A DNA stretch of 64,000 nt from Orthonyx spaldingii (lineage: Eukaryota; Chordata; Aves; Passeriformes; Orthonychidae). The stretch covers positions 921,376 to 985,375 of the forward strand of contig VZTJ01003241.1 in the NCBI GenBank assembly GCA_013397795.1, given 5' to 3'. The notes beneath the pieces were generated by a model, which searched no databases, was not told the DNA's origin, and worked only from the letters and a program-made list of their open reading frames with translations. Made by a program: the position numbers and the translations under genes. Numbering within the stretch: the first letter of the stretch is position 1; each line of letters opens with the position of its first letter. Below are positions 62,601 through 64,000 of this stretch, one piece after another.

Positions 62601-63870
62601 GCCGCTGTGACACAATGATTAGGCTGTTGGAACTCTCAGCTACTGGGCCAGACCAAGAGGGCAGAAAATCTCCTGAGGCTGAACTCGTCATTCCTTTCTT
62701 TTTCACCTCTTCTAAGCATCAAATTTCACCAAAAACTTTTAAAACATCATGCTGAAATCACTGCCCCTCCATCAGAGCTGATTCTGCCCAATGAGCAGCT
62801 GATTAACAAAAAGACACAGACAACAATCATAAACTTTGATCTACTGGCAAACAAGGTTAACTAAGGTTACTGCCCCATATCATTAGCATTCAAAGAGCTT
62901 TCCTGAGAGGCATTATTTCCAGGGGAAAAGAGAAAATAAACGAGTAACATATAACAAAAATCACAGTCTTCTTTTTTGTAGACACTGATAATTTCTCTGG
63001 CTACAAAGTACATGACAAGGGATGTTCTGCTGCTTGTAAGAAAACAAATGCACACTGTGTTTCCTTTGTAGCTGCTTTTGAAGTGGACAACTAACTGCTC
63101 TACTGCTCCTGAGGACTGGTCAGTGTGGCAATTGAAAATGAGAATTCTCAACGTAAACAGTGAGTCAGACCTACTAAACAGTATGTCAGACTTTGTAACT
63201 GAAAACGTGAGCTTGAACTAAATGCAAGATCTCTTTCAGTCATTGAATAAGAACCTGAAAGCTGGCCCTTTGCCAAAGAACAAATGTAAAATCAGGCTGC
63301 TGATGTGACAGACCCTCACTACAGATCAGAAGCTTCTGAAGACTGATACTCAGAAGGCTGGGCAGAATGAAAGATGCTTTTCTTGCCTTCCAAGAATTCA
63401 CTTTTGTTTTGAGTCATAAATTCTCATTCCTCTTTTCAGTACTAGCAACTCAATCACCACACAGAGTCTACCTATACATACTGTGCTGTACAGGTAGCAA
63501 GAAGATCGATGCAGCAATCCTCCATGAACTAAATGTCTATTCCCTGACAGAAGCAATACAGTCCAGAAATGTGGTCAACTAAATCAAAAGAAAGAAAGTA
63601 ATTCTATATTCTGGTCACCAGGTTCTATATTCTATGTGGTCTTGACCAAGATTTTCTCATCATCTCTGCAATACAGTAAAAACTACTTTACTGGGGTGTT
63701 GCAAAGTTTAAGGTTTGTAAGGAATAGAATAAGTAAGTATACTCTGCTTCTGTAGAGGGATTTTGATATTCAGTGTTTGCACTGTAGGCCCAGAAAAGGG
63801 GCTGTTGATAGTTTCCTTTAGGTACTGGATGAGCAGTCACTGATTTTAGCAAACATGGCTCTGAAGACAA
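59700..63870. other. No recognisable gene
   Basis: The stretch is AT-rich with several short open frames on both strands, none with recognisable protein or convincing splice sites. I saw no clear transposon. Confidence 0.5.
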
Positions 63871-63891
63871 AACCCAACCTTTTAAAATATT

Positions 63892-63897
63892 TTTATT
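63892..63897 (-). terminator. Possible - strand poly(A) signal of a gene right of the window
   Basis: The reverse strand reads AATAAA here, followed within about 25 bases by a GT-rich stretch (ggttgggttttgtcttc). Upstream on - (63901-64000) all frames close quickly, as in a 3' UTR. In human gene order XRCC5 lies convergent to MARCHF4 on this side, so this could be its 3' end, but no XRCC5 codon is visible. Confidence 0.3.
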
Positions 63898-64000
63898 AAA
63901 CAAAAAAATAAAGTGTAAAAGAAACCCCCAGCTAGTATACTGGCATAAATTGGCCTTAAAAGAGATTCAAAACACTGATCAAATAGTTCTTATTTACATC

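Noticed and set aside
35596..64000. XRCC5 (Ku80) C-terminal exons
   Set aside because: I looked on the - strand for the acidic VDDLLD-type terminus and neighbouring exons and found none.

Overview
The window is vertebrate genomic DNA, most likely from a passerine bird. Genes are split into small exons by long introns. The interspersed repeats are avian: CR1 LINE 3' ends, an ERVL-type LTR of a common bird kind, and a tRNA-Ile-derived SINE with a CR1-type tail that resembles the songbird family TguSINE1. Nothing suggests prokaryotic or viral origin.

The one gene identified with confidence is MARCHF4 (MARCH4, membrane-associated RING-CH E3 ubiquitin ligase) on the + strand. The first exon, with the N-terminus and the first RING cysteines, lies left of the window. 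Positions 1-4833 are the end of intron 1. Exon 2 (4834-4989) carries most of the RING-CH zinc finger. Exon 3 (13862-14054) carries the first membrane segment and most of the second. Exon 4 (32117-32478) carries the rest of the second membrane segment and the cytosolic tail, which ends in a PDZ-ligand-like TTV. All three splice junctions are in phase and give 236 C-terminal residues. The introns hold a CR1 tail, an ancient L3/CR1 reverse-transcriptase fossil, a perfect ATCC microsatellite and otherwise unrecognised sequence. The probable 3' UTR runs to poly(A) signals near 33.9 kb and 35.57 kb. It contains two notable old insertions: a 730-bp element with 17-bp perfect terminal inverted repeats between TTAA duplications, and a MIR-type SINE.

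Right of about 35.6 kb the + strand shows no recognisable gene. On the - strand between 55.8 and 41.4 kb there is a series of short open segments bounded by reasonable splice sites, several of which join in phase. They begin with a signal-peptide-like or signal-anchor start at 55757. I cannot name the product. It could be an undescribed or poorly annotated gene convergent with MARCHF4, the remains of one, or in part chance. The same stretch holds CR1 tails, the LTR fragment and the tRNA-derived SINE. At the right edge a - strand poly(A) signal (63897-63892) may mark the 3' end of another - strand gene outside the window. From remembered human gene order XRCC5 is a candidate, but no coding sequence of it is visible.
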